64,000 nucleotides of DNA. Origin: Xenorhabdus anantnagensis. Lineage in GTDB: Bacteria > Pseudomonadota > Gammaproteobacteria > Enterobacterales > Enterobacteriaceae. A program made the position numbers and the translations under genes. The DNA is taken from contig NZ_JAQRFN010000018.1 of the NCBI RefSeq assembly GCF_028598555.1, positions 23,172-87,171 of the forward strand. Reading direction: 5' to 3'. The notes under the pieces were generated by a model, which saw only the letters and a list, made by a program, of their open reading frames with translations, was not told the DNA's origin and ran no database searches. Positions 1 through 8,773 of this stretch are shown here, piece after piece (the first letter of the stretch is position 1; every line of letters starts with the position of its first letter).

Positions 1-1
1 C

Positions 2-3000
2 TCAGGGCCAATACTGCTGGTGACAAAAGACATGCAGAATGCCCTTCGATTGCGTGATGAAATCCAACAATTCACTCACGTACCGATAAATATGATGTCA
101 GATTGGGAAACCTTACCCTATGATAGTTTCTCCCCCCATCAAGAAATCATCTCCAACCGCCTATCCACGCTGTATCACTTACCATTTATGACGAAAGGGG
201 CGTTAATCCTCCCCGTCAATACATTGATGCAACGAGTCTGCCCACATGAGTATCTCAAGAAGCACGCTTTGGTCATGCACAAAGGACAACACCTTTCCCG
301 TGGTAAATTGCGTGCAGAATTAGAACACGCCGGTTATCGCAGCGTTGAACAGGTGCTTGAACATGGTGAGTTTGCAACGCGTGGAGCTTTATTTGATCTA
401 TTTCCTATGGGCAGTGAATATCCTTATCGAATTGATTTTTTTGATGATGAGATCGATAGCCTGCGTACCTTTGATGTAGATACCCAACGAACGCTGGCAG
501 AAGTGGAAAAAATCAGTTTATTGCCTGCCCATGAATTCCCCACGGACCAAGATGCGATTGAACTATTTCGCAGCCAATGGCGTGAACAGTTTGAAGTTCG
601 TCGTGATGCTGAACATATTTATCAGCAAGTCAGTAAAAAAGTGTTACCAGCCGGCATAGAATATTGGCAACCGTTATTCTTTAAACAGCCCTTGCCTACT
701 CTCTTTGATTATCTGCCCGAAAATACGCTGCTAATCACCCAAGATTTCATCAGTGCTGCGGAACGTTTTTGGCAGGATACAAAACTGCGATTTGAAAGCC
801 GTAGAGTTGATCCCATGCGCCCGCTACTTTCTCCTGAGCGGATCTGGTTGCCAGTCAATAATCTATTCTCAGAATTAAAAAACTGGCCTCGTGTTCAAGT
901 TAATAACGAAGCACTCCCCCAAAAAGCAGGAAATACCAATTTTGCTTACCAAGATTTGCCTGATCTCTCGGTTTCAGCACAGCAAAAAGCCCCTTTGGAT
1001 AAATTACGCCGTTTTATGGAACAATTTAACGGTAAGATTGTATTTTCGGTGGAAAGTGAGGGACGTCGTGAATCTGTGCAAGAATTGTTATCACGCATCA
1101 AAATCAACCCAATAAAAATAAGCCAATTAACAGATGCTGATAAACTCGGTCATTTTTTAATGATTGGGGCAGCAGAGCACGGTTTTATTGATGAGGACAA
1201 TAAACTCGCGCTTATTTGTGAAAGTGACATGCTTGGAGTGCGGGTCAGCCGTCGTCGCCAGGATAATCGGCGTACTATTAATACCGATACGCTAATCCGC
1301 AATCTCGCGGAGTTACGACACGGTCAACCTGTCGTGCACCTTGAACATGGTGTTGGGCGTTATCAGGGGCTAACAACGCTGGAAGCAGGTGGTATCAAGG
1401 CAGAATATCTTATCCTTATCTATGCAGGGGAAGACAAACTGTATGTGCCGGTCTCCTCTCTTCATCTCATAAGCCGTTATGCTGGTGGTGCAGAAGAAAG
1501 TGCTCCGCTGCATAAGCTGAGTGGAGAAGCATGGAACAAGGCTCGCCAGAAAGCAGCCGAAAAAGTACGTGATGTTGCCGCCGAATTATTGGATGTTTAC
1601 GCACAGCGTGCCGTTAAACCGGGTTTTGCCTTCAAGCAAGATAGTGAACAATACCAACTGTTCTGCCAAAGTTTTCCGTTTGATACAACGCCCGATCAAG
1701 AACAGACTATCAACTCGGTGTTTGATGATATGTGTCAGCCCATTGCCATGGATAGGCTGGTATGTGGCGATGTCGGTTTTGGGAAAACAGAAGTAGCGAT
1801 GCGCGCTGCATTCCTGTCCATCATCAACAATAAACAAGTCGCAGTTCTTGTGCCAACAACCTTATTGGCACAGCAGCATCATGATAATTTCCGCGATCGC
1901 TTTGCGAATTGGCCTGTACACATTGAAGTTATGTCACGCTTTCGTAGTGCAAAAGAACAACAGCAGGTCATTGATATGGCTGCGGAAGGAAAAGTGGATA
2001 TCATTATTGGCACTCATAAACTTCTACAAAGTGACCTGTGCTGGAAAGATCTCGGTTTGTTAATCGTTGATGAAGAACACCGCTTCGGGGTTCGCCATAA
2101 AGAGCGCATTAAAGCTATTCGGGCAGATGTCGACGTGCTGACACTTACCGCCACGCCAATTCCTCGTACACTCAATATGGCAATGAGTGGTATGCGCGAT
2201 CTATCCATTATTGCCACTCCCCCAGCCCGCCGCTTGGCAGTAAAAACTTTTGTGCGCGAATATGATAGCCTCGTGGTACGTGAATCTATCCTGCGCGAAA
2301 TTTTGCGTGGTGGGCAAGTTTACTATCTGTATAACGATGTTGAAAACATTGAAAAGGCAAAAGCTCGACTGGAAGAATTGGTTCCTGAAGCCAGAATCGT
2401 TGTAGGGCATGGGCAAATGCGTGAGCGTGATTTGGAACGCGTTATGACAGATTTCCATCACCAACGTTTTAATGTGCTGGTATGTACCACTATTATTGAA
2501 ACAGGGATTGATATTCCCAGTGCCAATACCATCATCATTGAACGTGCGGATCATTTTGGTTTAGCTCAGTTACACCAATTACGTGGGCGTGTAGGACGTT
2601 CCCATCATCAGGCTTATGCTTATTTGTTGACGCCACATCCAAAAGCCATGACCAGCGATGCACAAAAACGTCTGGAAGCCATTGCATCTCTCGAAGATTT
2701 GGGGGCTGGTTTTGCACTGGCTACTCACGATTTGGAAATAAGGGGAGCCGGCGAATTACTGGGGGAAGACCAAAGTGGACAGATGACCAGCATCGGGTTC
2801 ACTCTCTATATGGAATTATTGGAAAAAGCCGTTGATGCCCTCAAGAATGGGCGGGAGCCTTCACTGGAAGATCTCACTAATAACCAGACTGAGATCGAAT
2901 TGCGTATGCCTGTGCTCTTACCTGATGATTATATTCCGGATGTCAACATACGCTTGTCTTTCTATAAGCGTATCGCTAGCGCACAAGATAATGCTGAATT

Positions 3001-3334
3001 GGATGACCTGAAAGTCGAACTTATTGATCGATTCGGTCTTCTGCCCGATCCAGGACGCCAACTTTTGCAGTCAGCGTCCATTCGCCTGATCGCTCAACAA
3101 CTCGGTATCAAGCGCATTGAAGCACATGAAAAAGGTGGTTTCATTGAATTTAGCAGTAACAATAAAGTCGATCCGAATTATCTGATCAGCTTGTTACAAA
3201 CGCAGCCCAATGTTTACCGATTGGATGGGCCAACTAAATTGAAATTTATTACGGACTTAACTAAGAGAGCTACCCGTTTAGCATTTATTCAGCAATTATT
3301 AGAAAACTTCGATCAACATAAGAGCGATGCCTGA
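2..3334 (+). CDS. mfd: Transcription-repair coupling factor Mfd (5' end outside window)
   Basis: Mfd is an ATP-driven translocase that removes RNA polymerase stalled at DNA lesions and recruits UvrA. The frame is open from base 2, and its first residues (SGPILLVTKDM) align with E. coli Mfd near residue 39, so about 40 N-terminal residues lie upstream of the window. The order seen is the UvrB-like N-terminal module, the RNA polymerase-interacting region before the helicase core, Walker A GDVGFGKTE (nt about 1767), the DEEH box (nt about 2069), the QLRGRVGRS motif and the C-terminal TRCF domain. The stop is TGA at 3332-3334. No frameshift is seen. As in E. coli it sits in the mfd/ycfJ/ndh/nagZ neighbourhood, but bhsA and ldtC are not present between mfd and the ycfJ-like gene here. 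Confidence 0.97.
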   Translation, partial: SGPILLVTKDMQNALRLRDEIQQFTHVPINMMSDWETLPYDSFSPHQEIISNRLSTLYHLPFMTKGALILPVNTLMQRVCPHEYLKKHALVMHKGQHLSRGKLRAELEHAGYRSVEQVLEHGEFATRGALFDLFPMGSEYPYRIDFFDDEIDSLRTFDVDTQRTLAEVEKISLLPAHEFPTDQDAIELFRSQWREQFEVRRDAEHIYQQVSKKVLPAGIEYWQPLFFKQPLPTLFDYLPENTLLITQDFISAAERFWQDTKLRFESRRVDPMRPLLSPERIWLPVNNLFSELKNWPRVQVNNEALPQKAGNTNFAYQDLPDLSVSAQQKAPLDKLRRFMEQFNGKIVFSVESEGRRESVQELLSRIKINPIKISQLTDADKLGHFLMIGAAEHGFIDEDNKLALICESDMLGVRVSRRRQDNRRTINTDTLIRNLAELRHGQPVVHLEHGVGRYQGLTTLEAGGIKAEYLILIYAGEDKLYVPVSSLHLISRYAGGAEESAPLHKLSGEAWNKARQKAAEKVRDVAAELLDVYAQRAVKPGFAFKQDSEQYQLFCQSFPFDTTPDQEQTINSVFDDMCQPIAMDRLVCGDVGFGKTEVAMRAAFLSIINNKQVAVLVPTTLLAQQHHDNFRDRFANWPVHIEVMSRFRSAKEQQQVIDMAAEGKVDIIIGTHKLLQSDLCWKDLGLLIVDEEHRFGVRHKERIKAIRADVDVLTLTATPIPRTLNMAMSGMRDLSIIATPPARRLAVKTFVREYDSLVVRESILREILRGGQVYYLYNDVENIEKAKARLEELVPEARIVVGHGQMRERDLERVMTDFHHQRFNVLVCTTIIETGIDIPSANTIIIERADHFGLAQLHQLRGRVGRSHHQAYAYLLTPHPKAMTSDAQKRLEAIASLEDLGAGFALATHDLEIRGAGELLGEDQSGQMTSIGFTLYMELLEKAVDALKNGREPSLEDLTNNQTEIELRMPVLLPDDYIPDVNIRLSFYKRIASAQDNAELDDLKVELIDRFGLLPDPGRQLLQSASIRLIAQQLGIKRIEAHEKGGFIEFSSNNKVDPNYLISLLQTQPNVYRLDGPTKLKFITDLTKRATRLAFIQQLLENFDQHKSDA

Positions 3335-3370
3335 TAGGGTTTAAAAAGTGATGTCACGGTTGCACTATTT

Positions 3371-3456
3371 TGCCAATACCGTTTTTTGCCAATACCGTTT
3401 TTTGCCAATACCGTTTTTGCCAGTACAATTTTTGCCAATACAGTTCGCCAGTATAC
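3371..3456. repeat. Short tandem repeat, 15-16 bp unit, about five copies
   Basis: The unit TGCCAATACCGTTTTT occurs three times in perfect head-to-tail order (3371-3386, 3387-3402, 3403-3418). It is followed by two or three degenerate copies (TGCCAGTACAATTTT, TGCCAATACAGTT, CGCCAGTATAC) to about 3456. It lies just after the mfd stop and is intergenic. It shows no dyad symmetry, so it is not a CRISPR array; it looks like a minisatellite. Confidence 0.85.
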
Positions 3457-3780
3457 AATGTCATGCTCATGCGAACAGCACGCAAAATAGTGCAACCTTT
3501 TTTATTGAATCTACAACTTAACTTTGGTGATAATTATGACATATATTATGGAAGTAACTTAAACCCGTTGTAATTACTGCGCTTGGTAAGCACTGAGCAC
3601 ATGTCATAATTTAAGTCATAAAAACTGCACTAATCGACCGTCAAGATCAACTAAGACATGAACAGCTATTTTTCCCACTATGGGTCTGATAATTTAACAG
3701 AACTTCCAGTATTGTCGATAATGGGTTATCCTTCCGAAAAGTGCAATAATGCAGAGGGCGCGCTTAATGGGGTTTGAAGC
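3457..3780. other. Intergenic decayed DNA after mfd
   Basis: No intact gene is seen. On the minus strand around 3600-3760 a short stretch (translation includes KIAVHVLVDLDGRL) has the flavour of a DDE transposase fragment, but it is interrupted by stops and too short to name. Nothing else here can be supported. Confidence 0.3.
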
Positions 3781-3844
3781 CTTAATCTATTCACGTTTCC
3801 ACCTCCGCAGACGGAGGGGAGCAGCCACACTGTCCACCTGATGT

Positions 3845-4320
3845 TTTCTGTCCGCATCAATGATGCTATTCGCAGTGACTCTGAACAGTATTTCCGACGT
3901 TATAACCCCAAAAAGCCCGAATACGGGGGCTGTCAGAAAGCCTATTCCGACTGACCATTGAAACCCGTAAAGCACGTCTGATACAGCTTCATGAGAACTG
4001 GCAGAATACCTGCAACCAGCATCTTGAATGTATACAGCGCCCGAAATGCATCGCGGAAGAAATCCAGAAAGCGACAAAGGCACTGATCGTCGCCAACAGT
4101 CAGACTCGCGATGAAGGGCTACGGCGACTCAGAGAAAGCACTCAATGACTGAATAACGCGGCAACGCAACACCTTCATGCACTGGATAAAAGACTCAAGG
4201 CAGCTTGTGACAGACTAGAAAACGTTAATAGCCGACTGCAATATCGGTTTATTGCATGGCTTGCAGTGTGTAGTGGCGGTGGTTAGCACACTGTTTTTCC
4301 TGAAAAGATTTATCTTTATC
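3845..4320 (+). pseudogene. Decayed gene fragment, possibly plasmid-mobilisation derived
   Basis: Three plus-strand frames read one after another with coding character. The first encodes a segment starting MFSVRINDAIRSDSEQYF and ending AYSD before a stop (about 3938). The second encodes a helical, charged segment containing RLTIETRKARLIQLHENW, with an internal TGA near 4148. The third is a hydrophobic C-terminus ending FLKRFIFILV. Frameshifts or stops separate them, so no full product can be made. The charged helical part followed by a C-terminal membrane segment, and a tract resembling the 'NW...CN.HLE' part of MobA/MobL-type relaxases, suggest a mobilisation-region relic. That identity is weak. 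A minus-strand ORF over the same bases (3787-4083) is probably its shadow. Confidence 0.35.
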
Positions 4321-4367
4321 CTGGTTTAGGAAAACATGAAAAACTATAAACTTAGTAGGAGACGTAC

Positions 4368-5615
4368 TTGAAGACGGAACAAAAATGGATTCATGAATAC
4401 AATATTTGGTTTTATGCACTATTCGGAACGGCAGTAGGCGCAGGAACCCTGTTTCTCCCTATACAATTAGGACTATCCGGACCACTTGCTATGTTGGTTA
4501 TGCTATTAATAGCATTCCCATTTACCTATTACCCTCACCTAGGTCTTGCACGTTATATCATTACCAGCAATTCCCATTCTCCCACATTACTCAGTGCAAC
4601 CAAACAATATTACGGGATCAGAATAGCTCGTATCATTAACTTTTTTTACGCACTAACTTTCCTGCTTATTATTTTTGTTTATGCAATATCTATCACCAAT
4701 TCTGTTAACATTTTGTTACAGCAATTTTGGCAGATTCAGTTTCCACGAACACTGACAGCATTGATGGTCGTTCTAGGGTTACACCTAATTTTCTTATTGG
4801 GTAAAAAAATCACACTGAAATTCATGGGCGTGTTAGTTCTTCCACTCATTCTTTACCTGCTGACATTATCTGTGACGCTTGTATTTCAATGGGATAGCGC
4901 GAACATTAAACATCTTATCAGCAATATTCACATTGACCTGGATTCAATGAGAGCACTTTGGTTACTAATGCCAGTTATGGTATTCTCTTTCAGCCATACT
5001 CCAATCATGTCTACTTTTTCTAACTACTGTAAACGCGCCTATACAACAGATGCGGAATACCACATTAAACAGATTGTGAAACCCACTTATGCGCTAATCT
5101 GCATAGTCATTTTGTTCTTTGTATTTACTTGTGTTTTAACGTTATCACCTCAGGAAATACAGGCAACCAAAGACAACAATATTACCATTCTCAGCGCGAT
5201 CGCGCAGAAAGAAGGCTTGTATTGGATAGCAATAACGGCAACCCCTGTTGCTATCATTGCTATGACAAAATCATTCTTAGGAACTTACTTTGGGGCATTG
5301 GAGGGAGTCAGAGGATTAGTCGGAGCATTGGAGAGTAAAATTCTCCATCATAAAGAAAATAAAGTGCGTGATAAGTTGATCGGCATAACTATCATTTTTT
5401 TCCTTACTTTAATGGTTACTATCTGGAATCCGAATACTCTGAACGTTATCGCAGGCATCACTGGACCTATGATTGCGCTTATTTTGTTTATTTTACCGTC
5501 TCTATCAACGTACTTGGTTGAACCACTACGACCCTATCGTTCTTTTTCTAATTTGATGGTTCTATTAGTCGGTCTTGGTAGTTTTGGTATTGCTGTTTTT
5601 AGCCTTTTTAGCTGA
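4368..5615 (+). CDS. HAAAP-family amino-acid transporter
   Basis: A 415-residue inner-membrane permease of the hydroxy/aromatic amino acid permease family (the SdaC/TdcC/YhjV branch). These are proton- or sodium-coupled importers of serine, threonine or related amino acids. The N-terminus has the family signature TAVGAGTLFLPIQLG (about residues 17-31), followed by about eleven hydrophobic segments and a conserved SFSHTPIMSTFSNY stretch in the middle. The start is TTG at 4368, chosen because a good Shine-Dalgarno (TAGGAGA, 4356-4362) lies six bases before it and the next ATG is inside the first membrane segment. It is monocistronic and flanked by decayed DNA on the left. The substrate cannot be told from sequence. 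It is not the mtr gene found at 47.4 kb. Confidence 0.85.
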   Translation: MKTEQKWIHEYNIWFYALFGTAVGAGTLFLPIQLGLSGPLAMLVMLLIAFPFTYYPHLGLARYIITSNSHSPTLLSATKQYYGIRIARIINFFYALTFLLIIFVYAISITNSVNILLQQFWQIQFPRTLTALMVVLGLHLIFLLGKKITLKFMGVLVLPLILYLLTLSVTLVFQWDSANIKHLISNIHIDLDSMRALWLLMPVMVFSFSHTPIMSTFSNYCKRAYTTDAEYHIKQIVKPTYALICIVILFFVFTCVLTLSPQEIQATKDNNITILSAIAQKEGLYWIAITATPVAIIAMTKSFLGTYFGALEGVRGLVGALESKILHHKENKVRDKLIGITIIFFLTLMVTIWNPNTLNVIAGITGPMIALILFILPSLSTYLVEPLRPYRSFSNLMVLLVGLGSFGIAVFSLFS

Positions 5616-5627
5616 CAACCATTCTCA

Positions 5628-5658
5628 ATGGGGTTTCTGAAAATAATCGAATCCCCAT
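5628..5658 (+). terminator. Possible hairpin after the HAAAP transporter
   Basis: ATGGGG(T)TTC pairs with GAA(T)CCCCAT across an 11-base loop, 13 bases after the transporter stop. There is no T-run, so it may be only a 3'-end hairpin. The remaining bases to 5834 hold nothing I can name. Confidence 0.3.
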
Positions 5659-5834
5659 GCTTTCATTATGACCACACTGGGAACTGAAAAATCTGGGATT
5701 CTGGTGCACACACTCTATAAAACGTATTCAGCTTCTCCCGGATGCTGAAATTTCAGACATCTATGATAATGCAATGATTAAAAGTAAGTGGACTTTTCTA
5801 GGGAATGGGCACCCCTCTAAGAGGCAAAAGAAGA

Positions 5835-6311
5835 TCATTGTTGTGAATATGATTTCAGAATTAACTGACCTTTCTCATTTAAAGGGATAGTATCATCAGG
5901 CTTGTACTCGATCCTAACTTTTCCTGGCACCTCGCCAATGACATAATTTACGTCATACGCGACAACACGTGGTTTCTTAAAACTAAATTCTGTGCAGTTT
6001 TTTAACACTGAATGGGTTAAAGCAGGATATTCCCTCTTTACTTTCAAATGATCAAGAAGGGTTAAAATACGATATTCATATTCAATCGAACTATTCCCTA
6101 AAATATCTTTTACTGTGGCAGGGATGGGAAACACCGCAATATGACAATAGGATTGACGAACAACAACCGTTGATTTGATAGGATTCGAAGATAATACTTG
6201 CGCAACGCTAGGGCGTGGAGATTCAAAACAAAACGTTGCGATCGCCCCAATGATGGCAACAATAGCAATTATAGCACCCATTATGTACAGTATTTTATTT
6301 CGTTTAACCAC
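5835..6311 (-). CDS. YcfJ-like protein lacking the glycine-zipper core
   Basis: A 158-residue protein with one N-terminal membrane segment (IMGAIIAIVAIIGAIATF) and then AQVLSSNPIKSTV, which matches the AQVVSATPIKETV stretch of E. coli YcfJ. The C-terminus (YDVNYVIGEVPGKVRI ... IPLNEKGQLIL) also matches the YcfJ C-terminus. The glycine-rich 2TM/zipper centre of YcfJ is absent and replaced by an unrelated segment with a lone Cys on each side (QSYCHIAV, KNCTEF). GTG at 6311 is chosen as start because AAGG lies six bases upstream; a longer GTG start at 6344 has no ribosome site. It lies next to ndh as ycfJ does in E. coli, which supports the homology. The biochemical function is unknown; an envelope location is inferred. 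Confidence 0.7.
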   Translation of the reverse strand: MVKRNKILYIMGAIIAIVAIIGAIATFCFESPRPSVAQVLSSNPIKSTVVVRQSYCHIAVFPIPATVKDILGNSSIEYEYRILTLLDHLKVKREYPALTHSVLKNCTEFSFKKPRVVAYDVNYVIGEVPGKVRIEYKPDDTIPLNEKGQLILKSYSQQ

Positions 6312-6941
6312 ATAGCACCTTGATATATTAATAATTTTCCACACAATTTGATTGGAAAAATATTTTCCAAATATTTGAAGGGAGCTAAAAATGCGCCAAA
6401 TTCATTATTTGAGAAAAATCCCATTCCATTAATATAATAAAATTATTAGTCATTTGTCCACATGCAAGTTGCCACATAAAAATGTACACTCAAGCCCCAC
6501 ATCGCTTCTATTTACATATAATCCAGAGCAAAATAGCAAATAAAAATTGAACAAATACAGCCAACATAGCAAAAATACAAAAAATAAAAGATACATACCA
6601 TTTTTAATATTTCTAATACTACAGACTGGGAAAAATTCTGATACTACAGTAATCTAACTAAAACCCACCTTATTGCAACGATTAACTAAATCCACTGATA
6701 AATTATTAAGTTATCGATTAATTAGTCATGCATAGCTAAGTCAATTAAGTGTATCTTGGATACTAGATCAATATAATTACAGATCATTATTTAATAATTT
6801 ATCACATATAACAATAATGAGTTAACTAAAACGAAATCTGTATTTAATTTAAATGAAGCCTCACTCATCATAATAAATGACTGAGATAAATTTAGGGAAG
6901 AATAATTATGGTATGTATAACAATTAATATAATAGAGAGAT
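6312..6941. other. AT-rich intergenic region
   Basis: About 630 bases upstream of the ycfJ-like gene and downstream of ndh. It is very AT-rich, with many TTAAT runs and stops in all frames. It probably contains the ycfJ-like promoter. I see no gene or structured element. Confidence 0.5.
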
Positions 6942-6982
6942 AAATGGCTCATCTCAATTAATTACTTTAAGACGAGCCATTT
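6942..6982 (-). terminator. Inverted repeat downstream of ndh
   Basis: AAATGGCTC (6942-6950) and GAGCCATTT (6974-6982) form a 9-bp stem ten bases after the ndh stop. The loop is long (23 bases) and there is no clean T-run on the minus strand, so it is a probable 3'-end structure rather than a textbook terminator. Confidence 0.5.
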
Positions 6983-6991
6983 TCTAGCTGA

Positions 6992-8296
6992 TTAGTGCAA
7001 TTTCAGTCGTGGACGAATCACGCGGTTAATTCCTCCAACCAGCATCATCAAGCCTGTTTTAATATATCCATGTAAAGCTACCTGATGCATACGATACAAA
7101 GAGATATAAACAATACGAGCAATACGGCCTTCAACCATCATTGAACCACGCATCAAGTTCCCCATCAGGCTACCAACAGTACTGAACTTAGATAATGAAA
7201 CCAATGAGCCATGATCTTTGTAAACATACTCTTTTAATGGTTTTTCATTCAACAATGCCAAGATATTGTCATAGCAACGGCTTGCCATCTGGTGAGCAGA
7301 CTGGGCACGAGGAGGAACAAAGCCACCCTCTTTTTTCGGGCATGATGCACAATCCCCAATAGCGAAAACACGATCATCCAGTGTGGTTTGCAAAGTCGGC
7401 TTCACAACTAATTGATTGATGCGGTTTGTTTCCAATCCGCCAATATCTTTCATAAAGTCAGGCGCTTTAATTCCCGCAGCCCAAACCATCAGAGAAGCTT
7501 TAATCTGCTCACTATCTTTTGTGTTCAACCCATGCTCATCAGCACTGGTCACCATGGTCTTGGTTAATACCTTAACACCCAGTTTAGTCAATTCTTGATG
7601 GGCCGCACTGGAAATACGTGTTGGCAATGCAGGCAAAATTCGCTCTCCCGCTTCAACCAAAGTCACATTCAAGGCATCTGAATTCAGACTTTCAAAGCCA
7701 TAGCTGTTAAATTGCTTAACCGCATTATATAGTTCCGCGGAAAGCTCTACGCCAGTCGCACCACCACCAACAATCGCGATATTCACTTTTTCTTCTGCAC
7801 ATTGATTTGCAGAATATTTCAGGAACAAGTTTAACATCTCATTGTGGAAACGATGTGCCTGTTGTGGGTTATCAAGGAAAATACAGTTTTCCTTCACACC
7901 AGCCGTACCAAAATCATTAGACTGGCTGCCCAGTGCCATGACAAGAATATCGTAAGCCAGCTCACGCTCTGGTACTAACAAATCACTGCCTTCATCCCGA
8001 ATTTCAGCCAGAGTAATTTTCCTCTCCTCACGATTGATATTCGTGAGTGTACCTAGCTGGAAATTGAAATAATGATTACTTGCATGAGCCAAATAACTCA
8101 ATGCATCAACACCATCATCAAGAGAACCTGTTGCTACTTCATGTAATAATGGTTTCCATAGATGGCTGTTGTTGCGATCTACCAAAGTAATTTCGGCTTT
8201 TTCCTTACGCCCTAATTTATGTCCCAAACGCGTTGCTAGCTCTAAACCACCAGCGCCCCCACCAATGATGACAATTCTTGTCTTTGGCGTTGTCAT
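6992..8296 (-). CDS. ndh: NADH dehydrogenase II (NDH-2)
   Basis: A 434-residue single-subunit, non-proton-pumping NADH:quinone oxidoreductase bound to the inner face of the membrane. Two dinucleotide folds are clear: [16 protein letters not shown] near residue 10 for FAD and [17 protein letters not shown] near residue 173 for [18 protein letters not shown] and [10 protein letters not shown] follow, the second holding the FAD-contacting Gly-Asp. The C-terminus is basic and amphipathic, as expected for the membrane-binding helices. The length is the same as E. coli Ndh. It is monocistronic. E. coli has ycfP between ndh and nagZ; it is missing here. In E. coli the gene is repressed by FNR, but I could not find a good FNR box. 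Confidence 0.96.
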   Translation of the reverse strand: MTTPKTRIVIIGGGAGGLELATRLGHKLGRKEKAEITLVDRNNSHLWKPLLHEVATGSLDDGVDALSYLAHASNHYFNFQLGTLTNINREERKITLAEIRDEGSDLLVPERELAYDILVMALGSQSNDFGTAGVKENCIFLDNPQQAHRFHNEMLNLFLKYSANQCAEEKVNIAIVGGGATGVELSAELYNAVKQFNSYGFESLNSDALNVTLVEAGERILPALPTRISSAAHQELTKLGVKVLTKTMVTSADEHGLNTKDSEQIKASLMVWAAGIKAPDFMKDIGGLETNRINQLVVKPTLQTTLDDRVFAIGDCASCPKKEGGFVPPRAQSAHQMASRCYDNILALLNEKPLKEYVYKDHGSLVSLSKFSTVGSLMGNLMRGSMMVEGRIARIVYISLYRMHQVALHGYIKTGLMMLVGGINRVIRPRLKLH

Positions 8297-8773
8297 GACT
8301 ACCCCACTGAAAATACAACTAATGTTATGTAAGGTGCTAAACCCGTTTCTTTGAGTAAAAAATCTTGAATAACGTCCTTAAATAACATCAGGCTAAACAA
8401 ATTTCATACTGCAAATATCTCCAGAATATCATGGCAGGTCAGTTGGTCATACCAAAAATAGCGCCAATCAAATTCTTTTGATTAATTAGACGTCAATCAC
8501 AAAAATTACACACTGGTTTTCAATTAATTAGATATAAATCAGGTTTATGAATAATTAACATTGTAAATGTTAATGTTATGTGAATACGACTTTTGGAGTA
8601 TATCCAACCATATTGTTAAGAAAATATTGAAGGGGGAAAGTATTGGAATAAAGCTGGGGAAAATTGCGAAATGCGAAATGCGAAATGCGAAATGCGAAAT
8701 GCGAAATAAGAATAGAAGCACCAACGGTGATCCTATTCTTGTTTTATTGAGAAAAATTTACATAATCGAATAA
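8297..8773. other. ndh upstream region / nagZ downstream region
   Basis: About 480 bases holding the ndh promoter (minus strand, not pinned down), an 18-bp inverted repeat at 8466-8483 (AATCAAA TTCT TTTGATT) and the GCGAAAT repeat described separately. The position of ycfP in E. coli corresponds to this gap, but no remnant of it is visible. A 68-codon ORF over the repeat (8567-8773) has no coding character. Confidence 0.6.
8666..8707. repeat. Heptanucleotide repeat (GCGAAAT)6
   Basis: Six perfect head-to-tail copies of GCGAAAT, 42 bases in all, between the nagZ 3' end and the ndh promoter region. It is a pure microsatellite with a 7-base unit and so prone to slipped-strand length change. Confidence 0.97.

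Noticed and set aside
3371..3456. CRISPR-like array
   Set aside because: Copies are directly adjacent with no spacers, the unit is only 15-16 bases and no cas gene is present.
3787..4083. 98-codon minus-strand ORF
   Set aside because: The plus-strand fragments over the same bases look more like protein; this is probably their complement.
8297..8560. FNR box for ndh
   Set aside because: No TTGAT-N4-ATCAA match found by eye; the only dyad has the half-sites in the wrong order.
8567..8773. 68-codon ORF over the GCGAAAT repeat
   Set aside because: The ORF is open largely because the repeat lacks stops; its product is low-complexity (KCEMRNAKCEMRN).
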